Below, one piece after another: positions 16,713 to 26,662 of a DNA stretch of 64,000 bases (position 1 is the first letter of the stretch; each line of letters opens with the position of its first letter). The stretch comes from JAWKIJ01 sp041394325 (lineage in GTDB: Bacteria > Actinomycetota > Acidimicrobiia > Acidimicrobiales > Microtrichaceae). The notes under the pieces are model-generated. The model saw nothing but the letters and a program-made list of their open reading frames with translations, was not told where the DNA came from and made no database searches. The stretch is taken from contig JAWKIJ010000001.1 in the NCBI GenBank assembly GCA_041394325.1, positions 1 through 64,000 on the forward strand, given 5' to 3'. Both the position numbers and the translations under genes were made by a program.

Positions 16713-17615
16713 TGGATTGCCGCTGATGCACTCAACGCTGAGGTGCTCTTCCCGTTCCTCAACGGGGAGGATCTCAACTCCCGTCCCGACTGCTCACCGT
16801 CTCGCTGGGTCATCGACTTCAACGACCGCACCGAGGCCGACGCTGCCAGGTACGAGGTTCCCTTCATCGAGTGGTTGCAGCGGTTCGGTCCGAACGAGAG
16901 CGGATGGGGGCCGGAACCGCGCCGTCCGGCGTGAGCGAAGAACTGGTGGCAGTACGGCGAGAATGCCCCCGGGCTTCGGAGAGCCATCGCTGACTTGGCG
17001 GAGGTGTTGGTCATCGCTCGTGTCAGCAAGACCGTGATGCCACTGCGAGTGCCTACAGGTCAGGTCCCAAGTGAGCAACTGGTCGTCTTCGCCACCGATA
17101 GCTACAGCGTCCAGGCAGTCTTGTCATCAAACCTGCACCAGCTCTGGGCTATCACCTATGGCTCGGGTATGCGGAACGGGTTCGCTACACGCCGTCTGAT
17201 GTATTCGAGACCTTCCTCGGCCAGCGACAAGCGACCGCCTCGAACATGCCGGGCGTTCGTGGACGGCAAACGCCGTGAGATCATGCTCCGGCGCGACCTC
17301 GGCCTCACGAAGTTGTACAACCTCGTCAACGACGCCGAGGTGGCCTCCTCCAGCGACGAAGACGTCGATCGCCTTCGAGCGTTGCACGTCGAATCGACCG
17401 AGCCACCGTCGGCGTATGGCTGGGACGACATCACTCTGGACCATGGATTCCACAGCTTTCGGCGGATGCAGCGGTGGAGCGTGAGCCCGTCCAGCGCGCG
17501 CCGAGATCCTCGATCGCCTTCTCGAAGAATCACCACCGTCGTGAATGATCGAGCTGCCGACGAGAGATCCCGGCCAGGCGCGAGGGTCTCGGAGGAGGGC
17601 ACGCTGTTCGCCTGA
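16713..17615 (+). pseudogene. silent inverted second copy of the drmMI C-terminal cassette
   Basis: This plus-strand segment encodes a diverged copy of the C-terminal 300 aa of DrmMI: IAADALNAEVLFPFLNGEDL, RWVIDFNDRT, FIEWLQRFGPNES, KNWWQYGENAPGLRRAI, VSKTVMPLRVPTGQV, SYSVQAVLSSNLHQLW, LRRDLGLTKLYNLVND, YGWDD and finally EEGTLFA with TGA at 17613-17615. It has no start codon or ribosome site; a stop lies just upstream in frame, so it is silent as oriented. An in-frame TGA at 16932-16934 interrupts it just before KNWW, and several single-base gaps occur (near 17180, 17215 and 17265). It faces the expressed copy tail to tail. Confidence 0.88.
16733..16795 (+). repeat. left arm of a 63-bp perfect inverted repeat
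   Basis: Sixty-three bases starting with CAACGCTGAGG and ending with CGACTGCTC, identical to the complement of 18460-18522. It encodes NAEVLFPFLNGEDLNSRPDC in both cassettes and keeps the same reading frame. Similarity continues with scattered mismatches to about 16713 and 16832. It is the longest uninterrupted match between the cassettes and the best candidate crossover region. Confidence 0.92.
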
Positions 17616-17661
17616 GCGAACCACGTGGTTCGCGTGTCAGGCGAACAGGGTCCCCTCCTCC
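17591..17661. terminator. central palindrome between the two convergent drmMI cassettes
   Basis: Arms 17591-17615 and 17637-17661 (25 nt) match with two mismatches and contain the last codons and stops of the two cassettes. The 21 bases between them hold a perfect 18-bp palindrome, GCGAACCACGTGGTTCGC (17616-17633). The folded RNA would be a long GC-rich hairpin on either strand. It is well placed to act as a shared bidirectional terminator, though no T-run follows. It would also reduce read-through from drmMI into the recombinase and drmABC. Confidence 0.55.
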
Positions 17662-20600
17662 GTAGGAGGCCTGTCCTGGGTCTCAAGTCGTCTGCAGCTC
17701 GATCATTCATCGAACGGGAGTGATTCTCAATTAGAAGGCGGTCGAGGATCTCGACGCGAGTGGACGGGTCGATGCTCCACCGCTGCATCTGACGAAAGCT
17801 GTGGAAGCCGTGGCTCAGGGGGATGTCGTCCCAGCCATACGCCGCGGTGGCTGCACAGTCGATCTCCACGTGAACGCTCGCAGGCGATCGACGTCCTCGT
17901 CACCGTCAATCGCGGGGTCGTTCACGAGGTTGTACAACTTCGTGAGCCCGAGGTCGCGCCGGAGCATGATCCTCACGGCGCTCCGCATCCAGCGAACGAC
18001 CAGCGGAATCGAGGCGGTCGCTTGCCGGCGGAAGCGGAAAGGTCTCGAAGACGTCCGATGGCGTGTAGCGAACCCGCGTTCCGCAAGGTCGAGCCATACG
18101 TGATGCCCAGAGCTGGTGCAGGTTTGATGACAACACTGCCTGGACGCTGTAGCTGTCCGACGCGAACACGCCGAGAGCGTGACTGAAGACCTGACCCGTT
18201 GGGACGCGCATCGGCATGACCGTCTTGCTGACAAGAGCGATGACCAACACCTCAGACAGCGAGGCGATCGCCTTGTTGAGTCCGGGTGTACGCCTTCCGA
18301 ACTTCCACCAGTTCTTCGCCCGGTCGTCACCGCGCTGTTCCGGCCCCGAAGCTGCTCTCGTTCGGACCGAACCGCTGCAACCACTCGATGAAAGGGCAAG
18401 GCGAACTGCCCCGCTGCAGCTCGGTGCGGTCGTCGAAGTTGATGACCCAGCGAGACGGCGAGCAGTCGGGACGGGAGTTGAGATCCTCCCCGTTGAGGAA
18501 CGGGAAGAGCACCTCAGCGTTGCGGGCATCAGCGGCAATCCACTCGTGTGCCTCGGCAGGTTCCAGAACGAAGCCCATGCCGTAGACCTTGGCGCCGAGA
18601 AAGGCGATGCCTGCGTTCTCGGCAAGCCGGACCGGCATTCCTGAGGCCCGCCCACGTGGCTCCAGCAGTGTCGAGATCGCACCAACGGGCACGTCATCAG
18701 CAACCAGTGCAGCGGCCTCAGATGGGACCGCCGTTGCACCCCACACGGCCGCGCACTCGAGGTTCGCACTTGCTGACGGCCAGGAACGAGACTGGATCGA
18801 GCGGGTGATAGCGAAGCCACTATCGACCATCGTGTCGAGGCCGATCTCTCGTGTGTCGCCTTGTGCAACGGTGTTCGTAGCGATGAGACCGAGGGCACCG
18901 GTCGAGTGCAAGAGCGACATCGCTCGAAGGAAGAAGTACGCAACCAGGTCCGCGTTTCCCCGCTTCCCCGCGATGGTGTGGACCAGCCAGTCACGCACCG
19001 TCGTGCCCATCGCACCCGTCAACTTGCTACCGCCCAGGAACGGCGGGTTGCCGATGACCGCGTCGAAGCCGCCGTGGTCAACGATCACGTCGGGGGCTTC
19101 GATGACCCAGTGGAGAGGGCGCCAACGCTCGTAGTCGGTGGGGACGGTTGGCGTGAGACCTCGTTCGATGATGCCGTCGAGCCAAGCGGTGGCCGCAGTC
19201 TCGTCGGGACCGGGATGAGCCTGTTTCACCGCGAGTTGGAGGCCCCCGTAGGCCTCGTCGAGCGCCTTGCCGGGCTTGCCGCCGAGTTCGAGGCCAGCCG
19301 CTATGACCCCGTCGGCGATCTGGCGGAGATCTGCGGTCACGCGGTGCAGCTCGGCGAGCTGCCGGCGCTTGGCAGTGCTATTGCGCGCGGGGTCGTCCTC
19401 GTCAATCTCGGTCGCGAGGCGTTCGCGCAGATCGACGGCCTTGCGGATGATGGCGTCGATGTCGACGTCGAAGATGTCGAACTTGCGATCCATGGGAACG
19501 CGCTTGGGTTCGATGTGAAGCTTGCGGAGCTGCTCGAGGTTGGTCAGCCCGAGGAGGGAGTTGCCCAGGAAGACCTTGTCGTCGACGAACGAGAAGGGAA
19601 GATCCCGGTCGAGCGACACAAGCCAGAGCGAGAGCTTGCACATCTCGACAGCCATGTCGTTGATGTCGGCGCCGTAGAGGCAATTGGCGACAACTTGGCG
19701 CACAGCGCGGAGGTAGAGGTTGCTGCGCTGCGCGTTGGCGGGGTCTTCGGTCGTCCAGGCTTCGACCACGCGCTCGGAGAGGTAGCGGGCGGCGGCGACG
19801 AGGAAAGCCCCTGAGCCGCAGGCGATGTCGGCGACCTTGAGGCCGAGCAGATCGTCGGAGGATCGGAGTACCCACGTTGACTCGTCGGCGCTCTGGTGGG
19901 GGCCGGGCGAGTAGCAGAGCGGTTGGAGGGCGTGGAGGACGACCTCTTCGGCGAGCGACTTGGGTGTGTAGTGGGCGCCGGCGTTGCGTCGCGACGGTGT
20001 CTCCTTGACCATGAGGCCACCGTCGTTCACGACGAAGGGGTGGCCTCGAAGGTCGGTGCGGATCGCTCCGAGCCACGGCGTGACGTGCTCGACGAGATCG
20101 GAGTCGTCACCGACCATCTGGGTGAGGGCGCTGATCGCCGACGGTTCGGCGGTCGAGCCGAGGGCCTTGGCGAGCGCGGCTGCCGATGGTGCCTTGGCCG
20201 AGGGTTGGTCGTCCTTGACCCACGCGAGGATTGCTGCGGCGAGCGCCTTGTTGTCAGGGTTCGCCGCGTCCAGGCTGTCGAGTGTTTCGAGCGGGATCTC
20301 TGGTTCGGCGCCAGCGGTGCCGACGAGCCCGAGAAAGGGCTGATCGACGGTGACGCAGGTGAACCCGAGGAGGCCTTCGTAGATGTAGCCGATCTGCTCG
20401 ACGTCGATGTCCCGGAACGAGATCCGGCGCGCCACCTTTGACATTGGCGACCTGCACCGATCGCAGCATGTGGAGCATCACTCGATCGGACACGGTGACG
20501 GCGAGCGTGCCGTGCTCGGTGGTCGCTGTGAGGAACGGGAACCGGTCAGGGTCGAATAGGAGCCGCCGTACGCGGGCATGCGCAGGTTCTCGAAGGACGC

Positions 20601-21695
20601 CCCGCTGTAGAGGGCTTGGCTGGTGGCGAGCAGTCGGTGCCAGGTCAACGACGTCGTGTCGAGGGCTTCTTCGCCCGGGGCGCTCTCGGTCTCGAGACGG
20701 TCGAGCTCGCGTGAAATCCCGTAGCCCTGCTCGAACAGCTCACCGGCAGGAAGCAGACTTCGTTCCTCGGCGAACAGGAGGAACACCGCTCGCATCATCA
20801 CGGTGACCGCGGCTTCGTAGATGTCGTGTGTGCGGACCGGGAGCGGGTCGGGCTGGCCCCGACGGCGGGCCTCGGCGGCGGATTCGGAGAAGGCCTGGAT
20901 GAGCAGCTCGACAGCGCGGCGCACCTGGACACCGAGCGCTTCGGTGATCTCCTCGGCCGCTGCAATGGACTCGTTGAACAGTTCGGGGAGGCGTTCGGTG
21001 GGGTCGCCGCCGATAATGTGCTGGCGACCGACGACGGTCAGGAACGCGTCCCGAGCTCGGGGCTCTTCGATCCAGGTGAGTGCATCGACGATTCCCGATG
21101 CCGTCATCGTCCCCTCGCTGGCGTGCACCAGCGCCCACCAACGACCGTCAGTGACGATGCCGATCGGGACACCGTTCTCTCGTAACAGGGCCTCGACCCG
21201 GTCGACCGGGGTGGCCGCCCACAGATCGCTCGGCGTCTGGCGTAGCGAATCGGTCGGGTCCACGACGTTGACGAGTGCGCCGATCCCTGCTTCGCCGACC
21301 AGCGATGCTTGGGCGGTCACGGTGACGGCCCGATTCGGCGACTCCGTTTGCACGCCGGCCACTGCGCCCCACTGCAGGGAGTCGGCCCAGCCGACCACGT
21401 CGCGTAGCACCGTCTCGACCCACTTGTCGCGGGCGACTCGGTACTGATCCAACTCTCCCTCGCGGCCCGGGTTGCGGTCGAGTGACTCCCAGGCCGTCTC
21501 GAAGTCCTTCCGGGCATCGGTCAACACGTCGTAGCGGTCTGGGTGGTTGGAGCGGAAGTCGGGCATCCCGTTGGGCCACACCCGCCTCAACGGAGGGATG
21601 GCCAGGAACGGACCTTCGATGTCGACCAGCTCCAGCCACTGGCGGTGCAACTCCGCGGCGTTGGTCGCGGGAGGGCGGCGGCGGGCGGGGGCCAT
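17637..21695 (-). CDS. drmMI: DISARM class 1 adenine methyltransferase DrmMI (several frameshifts)
   Basis: PglX-like N6-adenine DNA methyltransferase, about 1350 codons. The N-terminal third (MAPARRRPPATNAAELHRQW) runs to about 20570; the methyltransferase core has motif I ADIACGSGAFLVAAARYL and catalytic motif IV IGNPPFLGG. The C-terminal target-recognition part (FPFLNGEDL, FIEWLQRF, KNWWKFG, SNLHQLWA) ends at EEGTLFA with TGA 17639-17637. Shifts are seen near 20567 (CCC run), 20445 (AAA run), 18346 (GGGG run), 18105, 18080, 17970 and 17665. ATG 21695 overlaps the drmD stop (TGATG). DrmMI marks host DNA as self. The C-terminal 900 bp are duplicated in inverse orientation downstream. Confidence 0.88.
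18460..18522 (-). repeat. right arm of the 63-bp perfect inverted repeat inside drmMI
   Basis: Exact complement of 16733-16795, lying within the drmMI reading frame at the point where the target-recognition part begins. Crossover with the left arm would invert roughly 1.7 kb and fuse the methyltransferase core to the other cassette without frame change. Flanking matches extend to about 18413 and 18532. Confidence 0.92.
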
Positions 21696-24600
21696 CAGCT
21701 CGCCCACCCTTCGGCATCGGTGCGGGTCAGGGCGAACACGACCGCCGCCGCGGTGGTGTGGGGCTTCACCTCTGCGTACCGGTCGGCGATGGCCGCGACT
21801 TCCCGTGCCTCTTCGTCGTCGAGCTCGTCGAGCCGGCGGTCCATCGCATCGACGTCGCGCGCCGCTGGCGTTGCTGGTCATCCGCGAAGAGGCTGGCCGC
21901 CGCTTCCTCCTCGGCTCGACGGAGCGCGTCAAGGGAGTCGCGGAGGTTGGTGCGGAACGCTCCGTAGATGTCATGGGCTCGTTGCACGTCGGTGGCCTCG
22001 CGGCGGGCGAGCTGTTCCATCACCTGCTCGTGACGGCGCGACGCTCGCGCGCCTGCATCGAGTCCTCCAGACGGGCACGCAAGGGCGCATCGGGTGCGTT
22101 CCACAGGTCGCAGAGCTGGTCCCGCACCGCATCGGCGGCGAGGCGGAGCTCACCGTCGAGGGCCTGGTCGAGCGCGGCCTCGGCCTTCTCCTCCGCCATC
22201 GCCCGACGACCGTGCAGGCGCACACCAGCCAGGAAGACATCCTCGTGCAGGCGGACCCCGCCCCGACCGACCAGCACCATCCGGGTGACCGCGGCGACGA
22301 ACGACTCGGCCAGATCATCCACCACAACAGCAGTGACCCGGTTCAGCGGCGACGACGCGCTCCATAGCGAGCTGCGCAGCAGACGTTGGGCCTTCTGGAC
22401 GATCGGATGTCCGAGGTGCACGTACACCACATCGCTGCGGCCCTGCGCGACCGCCGGATCGAAGGTGATCGGGCGAGCGACGTTGGGTTGAAGCCTCGTG
22501 TAGAGACCGTTGAGCGTCGCCTGCCACGGCCTCGACACCTGCGGAACCTCGAACCAGTCCGATTCGGCGCCCTCCGGAGCGTCGGCGCGGCGAGGAAGGA
22601 GTCGAACGGCGAACTCGTCCGCGTGGCTGCCCTGAGGATCGTCCTCGTCATAGGGGATCGGGATCAACGGAAGTTGGTGGTCGATCCGCAGCGCGGTGTC
22701 GACGACGCGGCGCAGGTTCGCCGGATCGAGGTGCATCTCGGCGCGACTCGTCGAACCCTGCTCCAACTGCGTGAGTCGTGCGTTCAGCTCGACCCCGCCC
22801 GCCAGCGCCGAGTTGATCACCTCGTTGGGATCCACCCCCTTCGCCTTTCGGCCCGATGGTGCCCGCCGGGCGAAGTGCCCTGGATCTCGTCGCCGATCAC
22901 CTGGTTGACCGAGCCCAAGTCCTCTTCGACGTTGGCGACCTTCCTGGCGATCCGTGCCATGAAGCTCGCGTCGGCCGCGTAGATCGACGAGTCGGCATCC
23001 GGCACGAAGTGGAAGACGAGCGGCTCGCGGGTCTGCCCATACCGGTCGATGCGCCCGATCCGCTGCTCGAGGCGTGATGGGTTGAACGGGATGTCGAAGT
23101 TCACGAGACGATGGCAGTGCGTCTGGAGATCGATGCCCTCACCGGCCGCATCGGTCGCCAACAGCACCCGCACCGGCTCGCGCCCGGGATCCTCGGTGAA
23201 CTGCGAGCGGATGTACTCACGGTCCTCCGGTGAGGTCGACCCCTGGATCACCGCGAGTACGTCGCCGTATCCCTTCTGGGTCAGCACACGGTTCAACCAG
23301 TCAACCGTGTGCGCGTACTCGGTGAACACCACGACGCGCTCGTCGGTCCAACCCGACCGGTCCGGCCGGCACACGCCATCGAGGAAGTCGATGAGCGCGT
23401 CCAACCGCGAGTCCGGCCGGCTCTCGTGGCTCAGACCCCACTTCATCAGGGTCTCGAGCTGGCCGGGTTCGGCGGCGCTCAATGGATCCGAGCCCTTCGA
23501 CTCGCGAAGGCGCTCAGCCTCATCCTGCTCCCAGAGGCCCTCTTCCTCGTCGGACTGGCCGCCGCCGAAGATGTCGTCATAGTCATCGTCGGACAAGCCG
23601 CGACCACTGCGGGAGGACAGGTAGTGGCCGAGGGTCTGCCCGAACGCGAAGGGGCTCGACAGGAACCGCTTCTTGAGCAGCATCGTCACGATGTCGCCAC
23701 CCGGCTTCGTGCCGTTGAGCTTGGCGCTCCGGGTCACAATGTCGTCGAGCAGCTCGAACATCTCCTCCTCATCGGGACGAGGCGAGAACCGCAGGCTGTT
23801 CACGACCCGGTTCTTGAACCCCTTGCCCGAAAGGTCCCGTTTGAGACGGCGCACCGTGATGTCGCGCAGCGCCGACGCGTCGAGCAACGCTCCCCGCGAG
23901 AACCGGCGGGAGTCGATCATCTCCAGCAACGCCGTGAAGGATTCAGGGTGGCCGTTGTGCGGCGTCGCCGAGAGGAACAAGCGGTGCTCGCACCGCTCCG
24001 CCAAGTGGCGTACCGCGACCGTCCGTTGCGTGTCGACGGCGTAACCGCGGCCGCCGGCGATCGCAGATGGACTCGACGGTGCCACGTGGTGCGCCTCGTC
24101 CACGACCAAGATGTCGAACGCGTACCGCTTCCCGGACTTGGGGTTCGACGTCTGGGAATACACGTCGCGCAGCAGTCGCTGCGCCCGCACCTGCGGCAAC
24201 CACGCCATCGACACGATCACCCGCGGGTACATGAGGAACGGGTTGGCGTGCAGCCCGTGCGAGCGACGCACTCGGGCCATCAACTCGCTGTTCACGATCG
24301 TGAACTCGAGACCGAACTTGTCGCGCATCTCGTCCTGCCACTTCAACGACAGGCTCGGCGGGCACACGATCACCGCAGTACGCGCGCGATGACGGAGCAA
24401 CAGCTCCTGTATGACCAGACCCGCCTCGATGGTCTTGCCCAGGCCGACGTCGTCGGCGAGCAACAGGTTCGTCCGGGGCGACCCGAGCGCCCGGCGCAGC
24501 GGCTCGAGCTGGTAGGCCTCGATGTTCACCCCGGACCAGAACGGAGCCTGGTACCGGTTCGGATCAGCAGAGGTCACGGCGCCCCACCGCAACGCGTCGA

Positions 24601-24913
24601 CGAACCCAGCCAGCTTGTCCGGGTCGTCGAACGCCTCCGGGCTGATCCGGTCAGGAAGCCCCTGGGCCGGCGTAACGGTGTGACCGACCTCAAGCTCCCA
24701 CACGACGCTCAACGTCTCGTTGGGGCGGTCCTCGTCGAGCGACTGGAGCTCCACGACATGGGACAGCTGAGCGGTGGAGTCGTCAGCCGGACTGCGGGGA
24801 AGACCCTGCGCCTGCACGTTCGCCACCGCCCACGTCGAGCCGCGAACCTCCACCACCTGACCAGGCTCAGGCAGCGGCGGTGAAATGGTGGTGGTTGTCG
24901 TGGAGGCGGTCAA
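21695..24913 (-). CDS. drmD: DISARM class 1 SNF2-type helicase DrmD (three frameshifts)
   Basis: First gene of the DISARM operon, about 1070 aa when joined. It has an SNF2/RapA-like ATPase core: Walker A DDVGLGKTIEAG (Lys160), DEAHH (272-276), SATPHNGH, then the C lobe FTEYAHTVDWLNRVL, LLATDAAGEGIDLQ and QRIGRIDRYGQ. The C-terminal region lies in other frames after shifts near 22876, 22035 and 21865 (DPNEVINSALAGGVEL, VMEQLARREATDVQRAHDIY, DVDAMDRRLDELDDEEAREV) and ends WAS with TGA 21697-21695. DrmD marks class 1 DISARM, in contrast to DrmE of class 2. The operon promoter should lie upstream of 24913. Confidence 0.9.
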
Positions 24914-25348
24914 TGGTTATCTCGTGATCACGTCGTCTGCAGCAGGATTCCCGGCGATCCACCGCTCGACCTTGGGCCGTGCAGGTCAACCGCTGAAGGA
25001 CGATCAGGCACTCGACCCCCTCGGCCCGCGTCGCCCGACGAGCCGATCGTAGGCCAACGCTGAGGAGGACCCGGGTGAACAAGCAACCGCCAGATCCGCC
25101 GAGAGTCGCGCTCCGAGGAGCTTGCTGTGGCGGGCGACCGCGCCGTCGATGGCTTGAGCGGGCCGCTGCCGAGCGTTGACTGGGAGGGGTTCATCGAAAG
25201 CCCGAAGGTCACCTCCGACCCACCGGGTGACAACCCGTCGTCGGCTGTCCCAGACGATCCGGTAGAAAACCCGGTAGAAGAATCGCCGAAATCGTGGGAA
25301 CGGCCCTCTCCGAATCTCTCGGAAAGGGCCGTCTACCAGGGTTTTCGT
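24914..25348. other. 435-bp intergenic stretch between drmD and tRNA-fMet
   Basis: No convincing gene. Short frames here are Arg/Pro/Ser-rich and match nothing I recognise. The part next to drmD should hold the DISARM promoter, but I could not single out a reliable -35/-10 pair. The end next to the tRNA contains the tRNA terminator hairpin and, further out, a GAAAACCC/GGGTTTTC complementarity (25265-25272 with 25340-25347). The right boundary of the mobile island probably falls in this interval. Confidence 0.5.
25300..25332 (-). terminator. hairpin terminator after tRNA-fMet
   Basis: ACGGCCCTCTCCGA (25300-25313) pairs with TCGGAAAGGGCCGT (25319-25332) with one mismatch and a five-base loop. 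It begins 16 bases beyond the tRNA 3' end when read on the minus strand. The stem is strong and GC-rich, with only a weak T-rich tail. Ending the tRNA transcript is the most likely role. Confidence 0.65.
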
Positions 25349-25425
<77 letters not shown>

Positions 25426-25513
25426 GCGAGGGCCACGACTGTAGCCATCGGGACCGGGGGTGTTCCAGTCGCACCGCCCGAACCGTGTCGTTGGGCGGAG
25501 GTAGGTTGGCGCC

Positions 25514-25600
25514 ATGGGCGGAGAACCCACCACCGGGCACCACCGAACGACCCCCGGCACCGTGACCCGCACGCGGCGCGACGAGGCGCCGCAACGGTGA
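25514..25600 (+). CDS. possible 28-codon leader ORF coupled to the DUF488 gene
   Basis: ATG 25514 opens a 28-codon frame (MGGEPTTGHHRTTPG and on) that ends in TGA 25598-25600, overlapping the GTG start of the next gene by two bases (GTGA). A GGAGGT sequence lies about a dozen bases before the ATG, rather far. It may be a translationally coupled leader peptide or may be chance in GC-rich DNA. Confidence 0.25.
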   Translation: MGGEPTTGHHRTTPGTVTRTRRDEAPQR

Positions 25601-25971
25601 CCGGCACGGTTCGGGTGCGGAGGGTCTACGAGGCCCCCGAGCCCGACGACGGAGCGCGCGTCCTGGTCGACCGCCTCTGGCCCCGCGGCATCAGCAAGGA
25701 ACGCGCACGACTCGACCGGTGGTGCAAGGAGATCGCACCCTCCACCGAGCTGCGCAAGTGGTACCACCACGACCCCGACCACTTCGCCGAGTTCGCCGAG
25801 CGCTACCGCGCCGAGCTCGCCGAACCCGAACGCGCCGACCTGCTCGACGAGCTCCGCTCGCTCCTCGCCCACGGCAACCTGACCCTGCTCACCGCCACGA
25901 AGGTGCCCGACATCAGTGAAGCAGCCGTGCTCGCCGACCTGCTCACCGATCCGGCCCCCGGCGGCCGATGA
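25597..25971 (+). CDS. DUF488-family protein
   Basis: A 124-aa soluble protein that begins VRVRRVYEAPEPDDGARVLVDRLWPRGISKE, typical of the DUF488 family (VDRLWPRG motif), with KEIAPSTELRKWYHHDP and LTLLTATKVPDIS following. The biochemical role of the family is not settled. GTG 25597 is the only start that keeps the N-terminal motif. The stop overlaps the maf ATG (ATGA), so it is probably co-expressed with maf and the alkyltransferase gene. Confidence 0.88.
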   Translation: MTGTVRVRRVYEAPEPDDGARVLVDRLWPRGISKERARLDRWCKEIAPSTELRKWYHHDPDHFAEFAERYRAELAEPERADLLDELRSLLAHGNLTLLTATKVPDISEAAVLADLLTDPAPGGR

Positions 25972-26662
25972 CGACACTGGTCCTCGCGTCCGCGTCACCG
26001 CGCGACGCCGGCTCCTCACCGACGCAGGACTCCGACCCGAGATTCGGCCATCTTCCGTCGATGAGACCACGGTCCTCGACACCGCCCGCGCCGACGGGAT
26101 CTACGAACCCGCCGACCTCGCCGAACTCCTCGCCCGGGCGAAGGCCCGAGCGGTTGCCGAGACCCTCGCTCCCCCGTCGACGCGCGCTCTCGTGCTCGGC
26201 TGCGACTCGATGCTCGAGCTCGACGGCGAACTGTTCGGCAAACCCGGCACCCCCGAAGTAGCGATCGAACGCTGGCGTCGGATGCGCGGCCGGTCGGCGG
26301 TGCTGCACACCGGCCACTGGCTGGTCGACCTCACCCCGACACCGCCGACACCGTCGACCCCGCCCGAGGCCGGCGCCGCCGACGCTCCCCCACTCGCGGC
26401 GGACTCTTCACAGGAGGCCGGCGCGGCCGAGTCGACCGTCGTGCGCTTCGCGGACGTACCCGACGACGAGATCGCGGCCTACGTCGCGACCGGTGAACCG
26501 CTCGCCGTCGCCGGCGGGTTCACCCTCGACGGCCTCGGCGCGGCGTTCGTCACCAGGATCGACGGCAACCCCGGCAACGTCATCGGTGTGTCGATCCCGC
26601 TCCTGCACCGTCTCGTCACCGACCGGGGAGTCCCGTGGTTCGACCTGGTCCACACCCGCTGA
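25968..26662 (+). CDS. maf: Maf-type nucleoside triphosphate pyrophosphatase (frameshifted near 26005)
   Basis: Hydrolyses non-canonical or modified nucleoside triphosphates to monophosphates. The N-terminal signature LVLASASPR is in the frame of ATG 25968. After a missing base near 26005 the protein continues as RRLLTDAGLRPEIRPSSVDE, LVLGCDSMLELDGELFGKP, RMRGRSAVLHTGHWL and AGGFTLDGLGAAFVTRIDGNPGNVIGVSI. The motif GCDSML, in place of the usual AADT, is common in actinobacterial Maf. The segment at about 26335-26430 is an Ala/Pro/Thr-rich insert within the fold. About 231 aa when joined. Confidence 0.85.

Larger units (their letters stand above)
16713..18532. other. putative invertible segment swapping the drmMI C-terminus
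   Basis: The segment consists of two roughly 900-bp cassettes in inverse orientation around a central palindrome near 17625. Both cassettes start with a near-identical block (16713-16832 versus 18532-18413) and end with nearly the same codons (EEGTLFA, stop). Recombination between the blocks would invert the middle and place the other cassette in frame behind the methyltransferase domain. The idea rests on sequence symmetry and the adjacent serine recombinase gene; no inverted molecules have been shown. Confidence 0.7.

Noticed and set aside
16995..17869. Several overlapping small frames on both strands between the drmMI cassettes
   Set aside because: All are pieces or antisense readings of the two cassettes of drmMI broken by indels; not separate genes.
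20478..20493. Idea that drmMI is two separate genes (split near 20.5 kb)
   Set aside because: The N-terminal part and the methyltransferase core join cleanly if one C is added near 20567 and one A removed near 20445, both in homopolymers.
22020..22835. A separate gene of unknown function between drmD and drmMI
   Set aside because: It continues the DrmD C-terminal region after a missing base near 22876, and its own end continues in a third frame up to the drmMI start.
23309..24883. Open frame of about 524 codons on the plus strand within drmD
   Set aside because: Antisense shadow of a clear SNF2 helicase; composition is Arg/His/Gln-rich and no motif is visible.
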